Source: Mycolicibacterium rhodesiae JS60
GTDB lineage: Bacteria > Actinomycetota > Actinomycetes > Mycobacteriales > Mycobacteriaceae
Assembly (NCBI GenBank): GCA_000230935.2
Contig: AGIQ01000010.1
Span: forward strand, 60,238-124,237
DNA length: 64,000 bases
Direction: 5' to 3'
Part shown: in pieces, positions 1 to 7,192 of the stretch
Layout of the letters: each line of letters begins with the position of its first letter
Position numbering within the stretch: position 1 is the first letter of the stretch
The notes under the pieces: generated by a model
The model's input: the letters and a program-made list of their open reading frames with translations, nothing else
Databases searched by the model: none
What the model was told of the DNA's origin: nothing
Translations under genes and position numbers: made by a program

Positions 1-45
1 CGCCTCGTCGGAGTCGCCAAGGATCAGGCTCACACGCTTACTCAT
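1..45 (-). CDS. Start of a ribbon-helix-helix-like small protein (runs off left edge)
   Basis: The minus strand opens with ATG at 45 and reads MSKRVSLILGDSDEA before the window ends. A short Lys-Arg-Val-Ser-Leu-Ile-Leu strand followed by acidic residues is typical of the beta strand that opens CopG/Arc ribbon-helix-helix DNA-binding proteins, which on plasmids are often antitoxins or copy-number repressors. Only 15 residues are visible, so the family is an inference. A -10-like hexamer sits 7 nt upstream, which suggests a leaderless or nearly leaderless transcript. Confidence 0.5.
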   Translation of the reverse strand, partial: MSKRVSLILGDSDEA

Positions 46-60
46 GGTGCATAGTATACA
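46..60 (-). promoter_or_regulatory. Candidate leaderless promoter for the left-edge gene
   Basis: On the minus strand TATACT (53-58) fits the mycobacterial TANNNT -10 hexamer and is followed after 7 nt by the ATG at 45. That spacing would start the transcript at or next to the start codon. Leaderless transcripts are common in mycobacteria. No Shine-Dalgarno sequence lies in the 7-nt gap. Confidence 0.35.
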
Positions 61-255
61 CCGAATGCAGGCGTAGAGACCAGCGTATAAGTAAGCGTGC
101 GCCGACACCTGGTCCGTGTGCGCGACGCAGGGCCGTATCAGAGTTGGCGAATCGCGCGTTCAGCCCCTCGGGTGGCCGGCGACCGGCTGCTAGTTTCAAC
201 CCGTGACGTCCCCGCGGGCCGGGGGGATAACCGATCTCGGACGACCACAGGAGTG

Positions 256-1137
256 ATGAGCGTGAAGACTGCATCCGTGACCTCAATGTTGGCCTGCACG
301 TCGGCGGCGTTGACCGTGGGCCTGCTCAGCACACCCTCGGCAGCAGCGGATGTGGAGACCACTACGTTCGGTGATGACGCCGAGCTGGTGGACAACGGTG
401 TCGTGCAGGCGTGGGTGGTCAGCGATCTGAGGCGCAGTGCTGATGTCATCGACTACCCGGTGCACGGCACGCTGTGGGAGGCCACGGCCACCGGTGTGGC
501 CGTCGCTGGAACGGTGACACCGGTAGTGTCCAATTTCAATGCACGAGCCGCCGACGGCGCGACCTACCGGGTGTTGTTCGGAGCGGCCACACCGCTGGGC
601 GTCAACCCCGCCACGCTCGCTGAGAGCCAGCACACGACGGGCAAGCTGTACTTTGACGTGACCGGGCCCGCGCCCGAGACTGTGGTGTACAACTCGTTTG
701 GCACCGACCGAGCGGTGTGGCTCGCCCCGCCCCCGGCGGCCACCGGTGGCGGCCGGTGGAGCCCCCCAGCGGGCACGCAGCCCACGCCGGCGGCCACCGC
801 GGGGGTCGACGGTGCGGACGTCGCCGAGATGCCGCCGCTGGACGCCGAAGGCGCTGGAGTCGATGCCGGCGATACCGTGCCGACAGACACGCTACCCACC
901 GGCAGCCAAGGAACCCCCGTCGAGGCGATGCCGACAGCGACAGGCGGCAGTCAGGGCACCCCGGTCGCCGAGGGCAGTCAGGGCACCCCCGTCGAGCCCA
1001 ACGCTGCCCCCGTGAGCAGCGCCCCAGAAGCGGCGGCCACCGTGGCGACCCCACAGCCTGAGACCGCACCTGCCGGCAGCCAAGGCACCCCCGCCACCGC
1101 GGCACCGACGACCACGGTGATCGCGCCGCCTAGCTGA
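256..1137 (+). CDS. MPT63-like secreted protein with a Pro/Ala/Thr-rich GSQGTP-repeat tail
   Basis: The N-terminus has a Sec signal peptide: a basic start, a hydrophobic Leu/Ala core and a probable cleavage after SAAA. The next ~130 residues resemble the MPT63/MPB63 (DUF1942) immunoglobulin-like fold, including the conserved stretch TGKLYFDVTGPAPETVVYN. The family function is unknown; it is a secreted immunogenic protein of mycobacteria. The last ~140 residues form a low-complexity tail with four GSQGTP units, which the ~160-residue family does not normally carry. An AGGAG (249-253) sits just before the ATG at 256. The in-frame GTG at 262 has better spacing and could be the true start. The open frame extends further upstream but without signal-peptide character. 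Confidence 0.75.
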   Translation: MSVKTASVTSMLACTSAALTVGLLSTPSAAADVETTTFGDDAELVDNGVVQAWVVSDLRRSADVIDYPVHGTLWEATATGVAVAGTVTPVVSNFNARAADGATYRVLFGAATPLGVNPATLAESQHTTGKLYFDVTGPAPETVVYNSFGTDRAVWLAPPPAATGGGRWSPPAGTQPTPAATAGVDGADVAEMPPLDAEGAGVDAGDTVPTDTLPTGSQGTPVEAMPTATGGSQGTPVAEGSQGTPVEPNAAPVSSAPEAAATVATPQPETAPAGSQGTPATAAPTTTVIAPPS

Positions 1138-1265
1138 CCTGCATTCCTGGCGCGATCGGCGCGATAGCGGTCGTGACCCACTCTTCGGAGCTACCTCTCA
1201 AGTTGTCCACCGGCCCTCTGCCCGTTGGCATCTGGCGGACTGTGCCATGCGGATCTACCGGCTCC

Positions 1266-1526
1266 TTACCGGTCGGTGCGCGCGTGGAGAGACGTGATCG
1301 CACGATCAACGTCTCGTTTCATGGCGTCGATGGCGTTCTTGCTGGTGCCGATGCCAGCGAGCACCGCTTGACGCGCTTCTCCTGCCTCGGGCGTGAGGGC
1401 GGATCCCACGGGAGTCCAGTCGGACTGGAGCCAGTCACGGGCGTCGCTGAGCGCCGCGCGGGCCGAGTCGAGGGCTGCCAGTGCGTTGCCGAAAAGCTCT
1501 GTACGGGTTGGCAGTTGGGTGCTCAT
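1266..1526 (-). CDS. Small helical hypothetical protein
   Basis: 86 residues, Ala/Asp/Arg-rich and predicted mostly helical, with no signal peptide or membrane segment. It is the last gene of a minus-strand cluster: the XRE regulator and the 194-residue protein lie upstream, the nearer 63 bp away, so co-transcription is likely. I do not recognise the family. Its amino-acid make-up looks like real coding rather than a shadow frame. Confidence 0.5.
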   Translation of the reverse strand: MSTQLPTRTELFGNALAALDSARAALSDARDWLQSDWTPVGSALTPEAGEARQAVLAGIGTSKNAIDAMKRDVDRAITSLHARTDR

Positions 1527-1589
1527 TCGCGATCCTCACGTGGTTGGGTTGGCTGTCGATGGCTATATGCGGCCTCATCGGGGCGCCGG

Positions 1590-2174
1590 TCACGTTTCTG
1601 CGCTCGCTGCCGAGCGGGCACGCATCGCGTCGCGCCGCAGCGCGGCGGCCAAGTCGGTGTTGTCGGTGAGGTCGGCCACCGTTGTCAACGTCCGCGCGAT
1701 CCGCGAGAACATTGCCGGGGCGGCGGCGATCGGGCCGCCCGTGTGTTCGGCTTGGACCAGACCGGCCAGCGACACCAGCTGTGCCGTCTCGTGGATGCGC
1801 GCGCGGCGGTCGGTGTCGTCGATCGCCGGGTAGCTTTCGAAGAAGAGCAGGGTTTCAGCGAGTCCGGCGACCAGGAGCCCGAAGCTGGCCACGCTGATAT
1901 GTGCGCTGCGCGGAAGGCTGAACAGGTCGCGTCCGGGTTGCTCGGCGGCGAACGTGGACACTAGGCGGTCGGCCAGGGCGTCGAGGGCGGCGTCGTCAAG
2001 GTACGGTCGGGCGGTTCGGTCGGTGACTCCGAGGTGCGCGGCCGCAGTGGTATGGCGTTCGGCAAGAAAGGTTTCGGCGGCATCGACGGTCAGTGTCATG
2101 CCTCGCTCACCTACACGTGCTACCAGCGCGAGCGCCCGTTCGTGCAGCCAATCTGGTGCCGGATCACTCACCAC
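1590..2174 (-). CDS. Hypothetical helical protein, operon with XRE regulator
   Basis: 194 residues, soluble and Ala/Leu-rich, with no recognised motif. The start is a pair of GTG codons at 2174/2171 that overlap the end of the XRE-like gene by about 11 bp, so translation is probably coupled. The segment HISVASFGLLVAGLAETLL is hydrophobic but looks like a buried helix rather than a clear membrane span. Its place directly behind a DNA-binding protein suggests a partner role; this is inference from context only. Confidence 0.55.
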   Translation of the reverse strand: MVSDPAPDWLHERALALVARVGERGMTLTVDAAETFLAERHTTAAAHLGVTDRTARPYLDDAALDALADRLVSTFAAEQPGRDLFSLPRSAHISVASFGLLVAGLAETLLFFESYPAIDDTDRRARIHETAQLVSLAGLVQAEHTGGPIAAAPAMFSRIARTLTTVADLTDNTDLAAALRRDAMRARSAASAET

Positions 2175-3354
2175 CGTGATTCGCTCCCTCGTGGCGAAGG
2201 GAGGCTTCGGCCCGTTCCAGTAGGGTGCCCGGCATCGAATCGGGCGGGGGAGTCGCCGCGATTGCGGCGGCGACGGCGGTGTCGATTGCGCCCGTACTCC
2301 AACCCTGGGCCGGCGTTTCGGGTGCTTGATCCCACGGCGTGTCGAGGTCGACGGTCACGGTGACCGGTACAGGCAGCTGGAGGGCGGCCAGCTGTGCTCG
2401 TACCGTATCCGCGAGGCGGTTCCCGTAGTCTGCGAGATCGGCCCGCTGCTGCGCTACCAGGCGATCTTGGAGAACGCTTAGTGCTTCAATGGCGTCCTCT
2501 TGGGCTTGATCTTCGGCGCTAAGCGGTGTGGGGTTTTCTCGCTCGGCTGCCTGCCACGCTTCGATCTCTTCAACGGTCGGCGGCGGTGGGGGGGAGCCGG
2601 GCCTGACCTCATATCCGAGGTCGATTGCCCACTGGTAGAGCTGCGTATCGGCATCACCGGAGTACATGATGCCGGGGCGAATCGCGTTCACGCGACGTTC
2701 GATCTCGGCTTCGGCGGCGTCCATTTCCTCGAACTTGTCCGACGTATCGCTGTCGAAGAGGATGCGTTCGGGGTTCAGGACGATGTTCACGGGTTCGGTG
2801 CGGTGGCGCCATAGATCCCATTCGTCGTGTCCGACCGCGGCACGCAGGGCGTCGCCGACCACGGAGGCCTCCCAGGACCCAGGACGACCGGCCAGGATCG
2901 TGTCGATGCCGCCGGCGTTGGCGGCTGCGCCGGCCAGGGCCTCGGTCACGAAGGCGGCCCAGTCGATCGGCAGCGCCGATCGTGGGTCGGGGTCGGGTTC
3001 CCATTGGCCTGAACTCGTTTGGCGCATGGGCTGATTCGTGAGTCGGCTGGCTTCGGTGAGCACGCTGATCGCGTCGTGGAGCACTTCGTCGTGGGGCCGC
3101 GGGATGGCGGCCTGGGCGTCGGTGAGGTACCCAGTGTCGAACAGCGCGGCCGAGAGGACTTCGCGGTACGGGCGGCCGATGACACGCGCCACCGCAGCAA
3201 GATTCGCGCGGCTGGGTAACCCCTTGAGGCCGTGGCGGCGCCACTTGCCCAGTGCCTCGCGGCTGAATCCGATCCGCCGCGCGATCTCGGACTCACTGGT
3301 TCCATGCGTGCTGCGGTAGCGGTCGATGAGTTCGACGAGGCGAGGGGTTGTCAC
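2164..3354 (-). CDS. XRE-type helix-turn-helix regulator with long C-terminal region
   Basis: The N-terminal ~70 residues hold a lambda-repressor-like helix-turn-helix (ESEIARRIGFSREALGKWRR, then an ANLAAVARVIG helix). The remaining ~320 residues have no recognised domain and contain a Pro-rich linker and an acidic helical stretch. GTG at 3354 was chosen because the protein then begins VTTPRLVELIDRYRS, a usual start for this HTH class; a TTG at 3390 is possible. The gene leads a three-gene minus-strand cluster. A split inverted repeat at 3387-3424 lies just upstream and could be its own operator. Confidence 0.6.
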   Translation of the reverse strand: MTTPRLVELIDRYRSTHGTSESEIARRIGFSREALGKWRRHGLKGLPSRANLAAVARVIGRPYREVLSAALFDTGYLTDAQAAIPRPHDEVLHDAISVLTEASRLTNQPMRQTSSGQWEPDPDPRSALPIDWAAFVTEALAGAAANAGGIDTILAGRPGSWEASVVGDALRAAVGHDEWDLWRHRTEPVNIVLNPERILFDSDTSDKFEEMDAAEAEIERRVNAIRPGIMYSGDADTQLYQWAIDLGYEVRPGSPPPPPTVEEIEAWQAAERENPTPLSAEDQAQEDAIEALSVLQDRLVAQQRADLADYGNRLADTVRAQLAALQLPVPVTVTVDLDTPWDQAPETPAQGWSTGAIDTAVAAAIAATPPPDSMPGTLLERAEASLRHEGANHGGE

Positions 3355-3386
3355 GCCGCCAAGTATTCTGCGAAACTGTGAGATAG

Positions 3387-3424
3387 TCAACTGTCAGTAT
3401 GCGCACCTGCCAACTGGGAGTTGA
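3387..3424. promoter_or_regulatory. Candidate divergent promoter/operator between XRE gene and toxin-antitoxin pair
   Basis: TCAACT (3387-3392) and AGTTGA (3419-3424) form an inverted repeat in the gap between the divergent XRE and antitoxin genes. TTGACA (3421-3426) overlaps the right arm and resembles a plus-strand -35 box. The arrangement suits autoregulation by either DNA-binding neighbour, but it rests only on sequence. Confidence 0.3.
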
Positions 3425-3502
3425 CATAAGGTAGCTTATCGGCAATGCCGCTAGGGCTCATTACGGCTTTACAGCATTACGGCGATGTGCGAGAATGGGG
3501 CT

Positions 3503-3826
3503 ATGTCGTTTCATGGCTTCGTTGCCGTCCAGGCCCGTGGTGTCGTCGCGTTGCCTGCCGAGGTGCGGCGGCGGCTGCACCTCGACGAGTCCGGTGCGCA
3601 GGTTGAGATCACTGAACGCGAGGACGGGGTTCTGGAGCTGCGGCCTGCGCTACCGATTCCGGCTGACCAACGATGGTTCTGGCAGGACCGTTGGCAGCGA
3701 CGGGAGAAGGAAGTCGACGAGCACGTGGCGGCCGGGCGGGTCACCGTTCACGACGACGGCGAGGCATTCCTGGACCATCTCGACGAGCTGGACGCGCAGG
3801 CGGACGACGTCGAGCCCGAGTCGTGA
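3503..3826 (+). CDS. AbrB/MazE-type antitoxin
   Basis: 107 residues. The N-terminal ~45 residues show the swapped-hairpin AbrB/SpoVT pattern (VQARGVVALPAEVRRRLHLDE, then an acidic EITEREDGVLELRP strand). The C-terminal half is acidic and helical, as expected for the toxin-binding arm. ATG at 3503 gives the AbrB start; six upstream codons belong to the same open frame but precede the domain. The gene ends in a GTGA overlap with the next gene, the usual coupling of antitoxin and toxin. Such pairs stabilise plasmids by post-segregational killing and repress their own promoter. Confidence 0.75.
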   Translation: MSFHGFVAVQARGVVALPAEVRRRLHLDESGAQVEITEREDGVLELRPALPIPADQRWFWQDRWQRREKEVDEHVAAGRVTVHDDGEAFLDHLDELDAQADDVEPES

Positions 3827-4134
3827 AGTTCGAGACGACACCGGCGTTCGATGCCGACTATCGCCATCTCAAGGCCGAGCACCGAAGAACCTTCCGTGAT
3901 GTGGTGAGGGCGAAATTCGTTCCGGCTTGCGATGCCTACGCCGCGGATCCGGCGACTCCATGGCCGCGGTCCCTGCGTGTGAAGTCTGTGCAAGCCGCGC
4001 CGGGCGTTCTCGAGATGACGTGGTCGTTCGCCAGTCCCGACGGACGGGCCACTTTCGAACTGGTCACTGTCTACGACGAGTTGCGCTGTCGGTGGCGCCG
4101 CGTCGGAGACCACGATGTCTTCAAGTCCCCCTAG
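3823..4134 (+). CDS. RelE/ParE-like toxin
   Basis: 103 residues beginning at GTG 3823, overlapping the antitoxin stop by 4 nt. The layout is RelE/ParE-like: an N-terminal VKFETTPAFDADYRHL segment, a basic helix (KAEHRRTFRDVVRAK), a central LRVKSVQAAPGVLEMTW strand pair, and a C-terminal RCRWRRVGDHDVF ending. RelE proteins cut mRNA in the ribosome and ParE proteins poison gyrase; the sequence alone does not say which. The open frame runs upstream to 3673, but that part is a shadow of the antitoxin gene. Confidence 0.7.
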   Translation: MKFETTPAFDADYRHLKAEHRRTFRDVVRAKFVPACDAYAADPATPWPRSLRVKSVQAAPGVLEMTWSFASPDGRATFELVTVYDELRCRWRRVGDHDVFKSP

Positions 4135-4232
4135 ACCGAGGTGGGCCTTCCCCTCGACCAACCCCTGCCCACGCACTAATACGTCACTGTGACGAATAGC
4201 CCTCGTGCAAGCTGTCATCCCGAAGGAGCAGA

Positions 4233-4330
4233 ATGCCCACCATGATCTCCTCCGCCATGGATGCACAGGCACGCGCTGACATCGACAGCCGCCCTTGGTA
4301 CGTCGTAACCTACCGCGATCGCGACGTCGT
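4233..4330 (+). pseudogene. 5' part of a backbone gene split by the Tn7-like insertion
   Basis: ATG at 4233 follows a GAAGGAG Shine-Dalgarno. The frame reads 32 codons plus two bases up to the transposon end at 4331 and ends with the target duplication GTCGT (4326-4330). If everything from 4331 through the second GTCGT (35392-35396) is removed, the frame continues without a break at 35397 and stops at 36012, giving 237 residues. The product is unrecognised. Confidence 0.85.
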
Positions 4331-4575
4331 TGTCCGTTCTCATTGAATCTGGGGCACATTTACTAGTCTGACCTGCATTGCCCCAGATTGGATGAGAATT
4401 TCGATCGCGACGTTTCTCATTGAATCTGGGGCAACCCTGCTTCCGCGCCCGGCTGCGAGCGCAGCAGGGTAGCCGGAATGGTCTCCTGTCGATTCCGTTG
4501 GCTCGGGTACGTCTTCGGTATAACTACTGTGATCGTGTCTCTCGTGACACACGATCATGATTCTGTGGTGCGCTC

Positions 4576-4732
4576 GCTCGTGTTGGTAGTTCGGGTGCCG
4601 GCTGCGGCCTTTGAGCACCTTGGCCACCGCCCGTTTTAGATTGTCATAGCGGATACGGGCCGGGACATCACCAAAGTGGTTGAACGCCAACACATGCCGA
4701 TGCAGGAGCGCCTCCTGGCCCTGAGTGGTGAA
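4576..4732 (-). pseudogene. IS21 istA fragment inside transposon left end, copy 1
   Basis: The minus-strand frame contains FTTQGQEALLHRHVLAFNHF and then VPARIRYDNLKRAVAKVLKG, a conserved piece of the IS21-family IstA transposase core after the first catalytic Asp. The rest of the gene is missing and the neighbouring codons of the open frame are unrelated. It is a relic inside the left end of the Tn7-like element, found again in the second copy. Confidence 0.65.
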
Positions 4733-4743
4733 GTTGCTCCGAG

Positions 4744-5385
4744 CTAGAGGGCGAACGCTCCGCCTTTGATGAGGATGAGGGCCCCGATTGTGATCAGTGC
4801 AACGGGCAGAACGATGTGGCCCCAGCGTGAGAGTGCTTTGGCGATGATCGGGTGGGAGGCGAAATATCGGCCGGCCGCGCACCAGATGGCCACACCGATG
4901 AGGAACACGATGATGTAAACACCGATGGTGGCGATCGTTGAGACGGCGAAGATCGGAACGTACACGCCGATGTTGTCGCCGCCGTTGGCGAAGGTGATGA
5001 CTGCGACCTGCCAGGTGCCAGGCGTCAACAGTGTTGCGGGATCATCGGTCGGCGCCGGTTGGGTGCGGCGATCCCGCCAGGCCAGCCATGCCGCCCGCAG
5101 CCCCAACACGATGGGCGGCAGCCCGAAGTACGGCAGTGCGGCTGGAGGAAGCAGCGTGGCACCCAGGAGTGCGCCGCCGACCGAAACTGCCAAGATGGCG
5201 GTGAAGCCGAGGTACTGACCGGCGGTCACTCGGATGGCTGCGCCACGATGACCGGGCGCCTGGCCGAACATCACCGCGAGGACCACGATGTCGTCGATAT
5301 TGGTGATGGCGAAGGTGGCGATCGCCTGAACGAGTGTGGCTGGGCTCAGCACGGCCAATGCGACCAGCTTCGAGTGAAATCCCAC
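4744..5385 (-). CDS. cadD: CadD-family cadmium resistance transporter, copy 1
   Basis: 213 residues with five or six hydrophobic spans. The signature of the CadD family lies in the first span (ATFAITNIDDIVVLAVMFGQ), followed by VTAGQYLGFTAIL. CadD proteins are inner-membrane proteins that give cadmium resistance, probably by efflux. The gene lies behind merR, 138 bp downstream and in the same direction, so control by that metal-sensing regulator is likely. The protein is identical to the second copy at 25458-26099. The gene is complete here although its element is broken nearby. Confidence 0.75.
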   Translation of the reverse strand: MGFHSKLVALAVLSPATLVQAIATFAITNIDDIVVLAVMFGQAPGHRGAAIRVTAGQYLGFTAILAVSVGGALLGATLLPPAALPYFGLPPIVLGLRAAWLAWRDRRTQPAPTDDPATLLTPGTWQVAVITFANGGDNIGVYVPIFAVSTIATIGVYIIVFLIGVAIWCAAGRYFASHPIIAKALSRWGHIVLPVALITIGALILIKGGAFAL

Positions 5386-5523
5386 CGCATCGGGTGAGCC
5401 TACTGCTCAGCAGGCCCCGCGCTCCCGCGCACCAACGACCTCCAGTGGGGCGGAAATTCATGACGACTGCCGGGGTCAACGGACTTGACGAAATACATGC
5501 CTCCGGTGCCACGGAGGTGGCTC

Positions 5524-5913
5524 CTAGAGGTATCGACATACGTCATCGGCGCTGCATGATTCCGGGTCGACGCTTTCGGCGCCCTGCCGCAGCCGGGCGA
5601 TGGTCTCGCGCAGTGCCACCAGTGCGCTGATCTGCTCGTCGAGGTCGGTCAGTCGGATGTCGAGCAGGTCGCGCACGTGCGTGCACGGCGCGTGGCCGCT
5701 GTCACGGATGTCGAGGATCTGCCGAATCTGGGCGAGGCTGAACCCGGCGGCCTGTCCCCGTCGGATGAAGCCGACCCGGGCGATCGTGTCGGCGGCATAG
5801 TCGCGATACCCCGCCGGGGAACGTTCGGCGGGCGGGAGCAGGCCTTCGTCTTCGTAGTAGCGCAGCGTCGCGGTGGTGGCCCCGGTCGCCTCGGCGAGCT
5901 TCCCGATTCTCAC
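5524..5913 (-). CDS. merR: MerR-family metal-responsive regulator, copy 1
   Basis: 129 residues: winged HTH at 1-70 (MRIGKLAEATGATTATLRYY), a long dimer helix around 75-110, and a Cys-containing tail. Cys77, Cys120 and Cys126 are placed like the three metal-binding cysteines of MerR/CadR/ZntR proteins. It is divergent from merA and shares the operator at 5931-5960 with it. Identical to the copy at 26238-26627. Whether it senses mercury or cadmium cannot be told from sequence. Confidence 0.8.
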   Translation of the reverse strand: MRIGKLAEATGATTATLRYYEDEGLLPPAERSPAGYRDYAADTIARVGFIRRGQAAGFSLAQIRQILDIRDSGHAPCTHVRDLLDIRLTDLDEQISALVALRETIARLRQGAESVDPESCSADDVCRYL

Positions 5914-5930
5914 GATGTCTCCTCAGAACA

Positions 5931-5960
5931 CTTGACCTTCAAGCCTACTTGAAGGTCAAG
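5931..5960. promoter_or_regulatory. MerR operator, copy 1
   Basis: A perfect 13-bp inverted repeat (CTTGACCTTCAAG, 4-bp spacer, CTTGAAGGTCAAG) lies between the divergent merR and truncated merA genes. This is the classical layout of a MerR-family operator inside a long-spaced promoter. It is identical to 26645-26674. Confidence 0.8.
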
Positions 5961-5969
5961 GATGGGTGC

Positions 5970-6238
5970 ATGAGTCAGGGATTGGACCTCGCGGTCATCG
6001 GTTCCGGCGGCGCGGCGATGGCCGCGGCGATCCGCGCTACCGCGCTCGGCAAGTCCGTCGTCATGATCGAGCGCGGCATCTTCGGTGGCACGTGTGTCAA
6101 CACCGGCTGCGTGCCGTCAAAGGCCCTGATCGCAGCGGCCGAGGCCCGGCATACCGCAGCCGACACTGCCCGGTTCCCGGGGATCGCCACCACGGCCGGC
6201 CCGGTGGACATGGCGGCCCTGATCGCCGGCACGCACGA
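5970..6238 (+). pseudogene. merA: merA 5' fragment, truncated
   Basis: This encodes the first 89 residues of mercuric reductase, identical to the complete gene at 26684. It includes the FAD motif GSGGAA and the redox pair GGTCVNTGCVPSK (Cys42, Cys47). At 6238 the match to the full gene ends and the frame runs through 23 foreign codons to a stop at 6308. The NADPH, dimer and C-terminal Cys-Cys parts are missing, so no active enzyme is expected. Confidence 0.9.
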
Positions 6239-6427
6239 CAGCAGACTGACTGATACCTCAATGGGCCGCGGTAACGCCGTGAGGAACTGCCCCACATTCC
6301 AGCAGTAGTTGTCGATGGTGATCGGCGCCAACCCACGCTGACGGTCCAGCCACTCTGCGTACTCGACGAGCACACCACTCACCGAAGCCGTGCCGTCGCG
6401 GGCATCGGCGGTGCATACCGGGTCCAT
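6239..6427 (-). pseudogene. N-terminal fragment of a tyrosine recombinase
   Basis: ATG at 6427 follows a good GGAGGAG Shine-Dalgarno. The product begins MDPVCTADARDG and contains LVEYAEWLDRQRGLAPITI followed by an NYCWNVGQFLTAL helix, the SAM-like core-binding domain at the start of phage/transposon integrases. The catalytic domain is missing because the gene is cut at 6238/6239, exactly where the merA duplication ends. Its junction role hints that this recombinase's element caused the merA truncation; that is inference. Confidence 0.6.
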
Positions 6428-6590
6428 GTGTTTCTCCTCCTGATGGGCCAACCAAAGCGCCACCAGACAGACACACCACGGCCCGCGCCACCAGGGTTAT
6501 GCCGAACAGCTCACCCCTGCCAAACCCGCTGAACAGCACGAACACCACCACAGCCACCACGAGCTCGGCATAACCGCAGCCTCGGCGTAA

Positions 6591-6622
6591 TTGGAGTTAT
6601 GCCGACGTCGGCATAACTCCAA
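6591..6622. repeat. Perfect 32-bp palindrome
   Basis: Bases 6591-6622 read the same on both strands, centred on GACGTC, with arms containing TTATGCCG / CGGCATAA. Further partial copies of the TTATGCCGA motif lie at ~6497-6505 and, inverted, at ~6566-6575. The group sits between the recombinase fragment and an IS1634-type transposase fragment, so it probably marks element ends or recombination sites. Confidence 0.6.
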
Positions 6623-6993
6623 GGAACGACGCCTGGAACCGCAGATCACCCTCGGCCTGCTCACCGACGCCTCAGGGTTCCCACTGACCGTGGAGGCCTT
6701 CGAGGGCAACAAGGCCGAGACCGCGACCATGTTGCCGGTCATCAACGCCTTCAAGGCGGCCCACCAGCTCACCGATGTCACCGTGGTCGCCGACGCTGGG
6801 ATGATCTCCGAGGCCAACCAGGTCGCGTTGCAGGCCGCCGGCCAGTCCTACGTCCTGGGCGCCCGGATTCCGTTCCTGCCCGATGTCGTGCGCGAATGGC
6901 GCGACGAAACACCCCCACGAAGCAATCCCCGACGGCCTGGTGCTGACCCAGCCATGGCCGGCCACTAGCAGCGAGAAGGCCCGCGGCATCCCA
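6620..6993 (+). pseudogene. IS1634/IS1549-like transposase fragment
   Basis: The plus frame carries PQITLGLLTDASGFPLTVEA, FEGNKAETATMLPVI and VTVVADAGMISEAN, typical of the DDE domain of IS1634-type transposases such as IS1549 of mycobacteria. Near 6908 the frame shifts; conserved residues (HEAIPDGLVLTQPWPATSSE) continue in another frame to about 6993, where the sequence changes into an istB fragment on the other strand. Both ends of the gene are missing. Confidence 0.65.
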
Positions 6994-7192
6994 CCAGCAT
7001 CGAGCGGGTCCGGCCGCCGGACTCCTCGGTCAGCAGCGCTTTGATGACCTCGGTGGGATCCCAGCGTTGGGCGCGGGCGGTGGCCAGCACGTCGGCGGCG
7101 ATCGCGCGGGCGTGCGGCAACCGGAGCGAACGCATCAACGCTTCCACGTCGGCGGGCAGCAGCGCAGCGGTGGCGGCAGTGGTGGTGGTCAT
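6978..7192 (-). pseudogene. istB: istB 5' fragment (IS21 family)
   Basis: ATG at 7192 overlaps the istA stop (ATGA), the usual istA-istB coupling. The first ~65 residues match the N-terminus of IstB helper ATPases (LMRSLRLPHARAIAADVLATA). The ATP-binding domain is lost where the fragment abuts the IS1634-like piece near 6990, so the helper cannot function. Confidence 0.65.

Larger units (their letters stand above)
4331..6238. repeat. First copy of 1.9-kb direct repeat (Tn7-like left end to merA)
   Basis: This 1,908-bp block matches 25045-26952 at a constant offset of 20,714. The encoded cadD, merR and partial merA proteins are identical in both copies, so the duplication is recent. It starts at the transposon terminus and ends inside merA after codon 89, where unrelated sequence with a tyrosine-recombinase fragment begins. 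It contains the same three end repeats (4331-4356, 4379-4398 inverted, 4414-4433). Confidence 0.9.

Noticed and set aside
602..1105. 167-residue minus-strand frame inside the MPT63-like gene
   Set aside because: Arg/Pro/Cys-rich antisense shadow produced by the repetitive tail.
4340..4882. 180-residue minus-strand open frame at the transposon left end (also 25054-25596)
   Set aside because: Only ~52 residues resemble IstA; the rest overlaps cadD or the end repeats in a shadow frame.
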